From contig CAZIOH010000130.1 in NCBI GenBank assembly GCA_964540815.1, positions 1 through 14,102 of the forward strand: DNA of 14,102 bases, given 5' to 3'. The DNA comes from CAZIOH01 sp964540815. Its GTDB lineage: Bacteria; Myxococcota_A; Polyangia; Fen-1088. The notes beneath the pieces are model-generated. The model saw nothing but the letters and a program-made list of their open reading frames with translations, ran no database searches and was not told the DNA's origin. Both the position numbers and the translations under genes were made by a program. Below are positions 13,851-14,102 of this stretch, piece after piece. Numbering within the stretch: the stretch's first letter is position 1; each line of letters begins with the position of its first letter.

Positions 13851-14102
13851 AGCCCTCGGCGTTCCGCCAAGCCGTCGGCTTTCTGCGTGGCGAGTTCGAG
13901 ATGAGCGAGCGCCGGGCCTGCACCGTGCTCGGTTTCCGGCGCTCGAGCTGTCGCTACGTACCCAGTCGGACGATGGTCAAGGGCCTCCTCGACGAGATCC
14001 GAGCTCACGCTGTGGCCCGCCCGCGGTTCGGACAGGTGGCTGATGGCACGGGAAGCGTACGCGTTCGTCGGGGCAGGCTCGGCCGATCGCCGGGGGCTCC
14101 CG
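13844..14102 (+). CDS. IS3-family transposase OrfB, N-terminal part (partial)
   Basis: From ATG 13844 the frame gives MVKPSAFRQAVGFLRGEFEM, then SERRACTVLGFRRSSCRYVP. This is the usual opening of the OrfB catalytic subunit in IS407-type elements (a helical region with 'SERRAC..LG..RSS.RY' before the integrase core). RAHAVARPRFG (about residues 57-67) corresponds to the '…R.RFGYRR' segment. After that, from about 14044, the expected YRRLH…REG pattern is not recognisable, so an indel or divergence may lie near 14030-14050, though the frame remains open to the window edge. The catalytic DDE core lies outside the window. The start overlaps the orfA stop, and OrfB is normally made as a frameshift fusion rather than from its own ATG. 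Confidence 0.8.
   Translation, partial: MVKPSAFRQAVGFLRGEFEMSERRACTVLGFRRSSCRYVPSRTMVKGLLDEIRAHAVARPRFGQVADGTGSVRVRRGRLGRSPGAP

Larger units (their letters stand above)
13526..14102 (+). mobile_element. Left end of an IS3-family element, running off the window
   Basis: The element starts with a TGACCTGACCCCC-type terminal sequence (13526 on, with GACTGGACC by 13550), like the left inverted repeat of IS407/IS51-group elements. It then contains orfA, a slippery site and orfB in the usual order. The right end lies outside the window, so completeness cannot be judged. Confidence 0.8.

Noticed and set aside
1..14102. Undescribed defence, toxin-antitoxin or biosynthetic system
   Set aside because: The HTH/membrane operon was considered as a toxin-antitoxin unit, but the membrane proteins are too large and multi-pass for a typical type I or II toxin. 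No nuclease, kinase, reverse transcriptase or synthase modules are present.

Overview
This is a roughly 65-70% GC bacterial window. It most likely comes from a myxobacterium-like lineage (Myxococcota, the former Deltaproteobacteria). That is an inference from the AgmX/PglI-type C-terminal domain, the secreted M16 peptidase and the high-GC codon bias, not from any rRNA marker. The window reads as a genome scrapyard: a few intact chromosomal genes separated by broken insertion sequences and frameshifted or truncated genes. No CRISPR array, tRNA, rRNA, phage module or recognisable defence system is visible, and I did not find a convincing new multi-gene system.

Layout. Positions 1-162 hold the last codons of a gene resembling the C-terminus of tRNA-guanine transglycosylase. 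Positions 163-879 are mostly empty apart from one doubtful small ORF. A minus-strand operon follows (2178 down to 880): a 128-aa four-helix membrane protein, an overlapping (ATGA) 64-aa Cro/C1-type repressor and a 211-aa membrane protein. A sigma70-like promoter overlapped by a perfect 9-bp inverted repeat lies in front of it and probably serves autoregulation.

Positions 2403-4992 are a mosaic: an integrase-type transposase remnant, a 77-bp fragment copied from the end of a uracil-DNA glycosylase gene, a truncated LysR regulator divergent from a frameshifted short-chain dehydrogenase, and then the frameshifted glycosylase gene in opposite orientation. The two copies of the 77/78-bp sequence bracket the LysR/SDR pair as an inverted repeat.

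Positions 5094 to about 7308 are the left part of an IS21-family element. Its IstA transposase is intact, with end-type repeats inside the coding sequence, but IstB is cut after Walker B. Beyond it are a decayed hypothetical gene (7457-7994), an intact minus-strand AgmX/PglI-domain protein (8753-8040), the tail of an unknown protein, an IS3-type orfA remnant and the first 40 codons of a possible LuxR-like regulator. On the plus strand a frameshifted membrane protein (9678-10440) precedes a complete, probably lipid-anchored, PqqL-like M16 metallopeptidase (10539-13511). The left end of a second IS3-family element, with orfA, a slippery site and the start of orfB, begins 14 bases after the peptidase stop and runs off the window.

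Single-base frameshifts are unusually common. They occur in the transposase, LysR, SDR (two), glycosylase, the 7457-7994 gene (two plus a stop) and the membrane gene. They may be real decay or uncorrected sequencing indels. The long genes IstA and M16 are clean, which favours decay, but raw reads would be needed to settle it.
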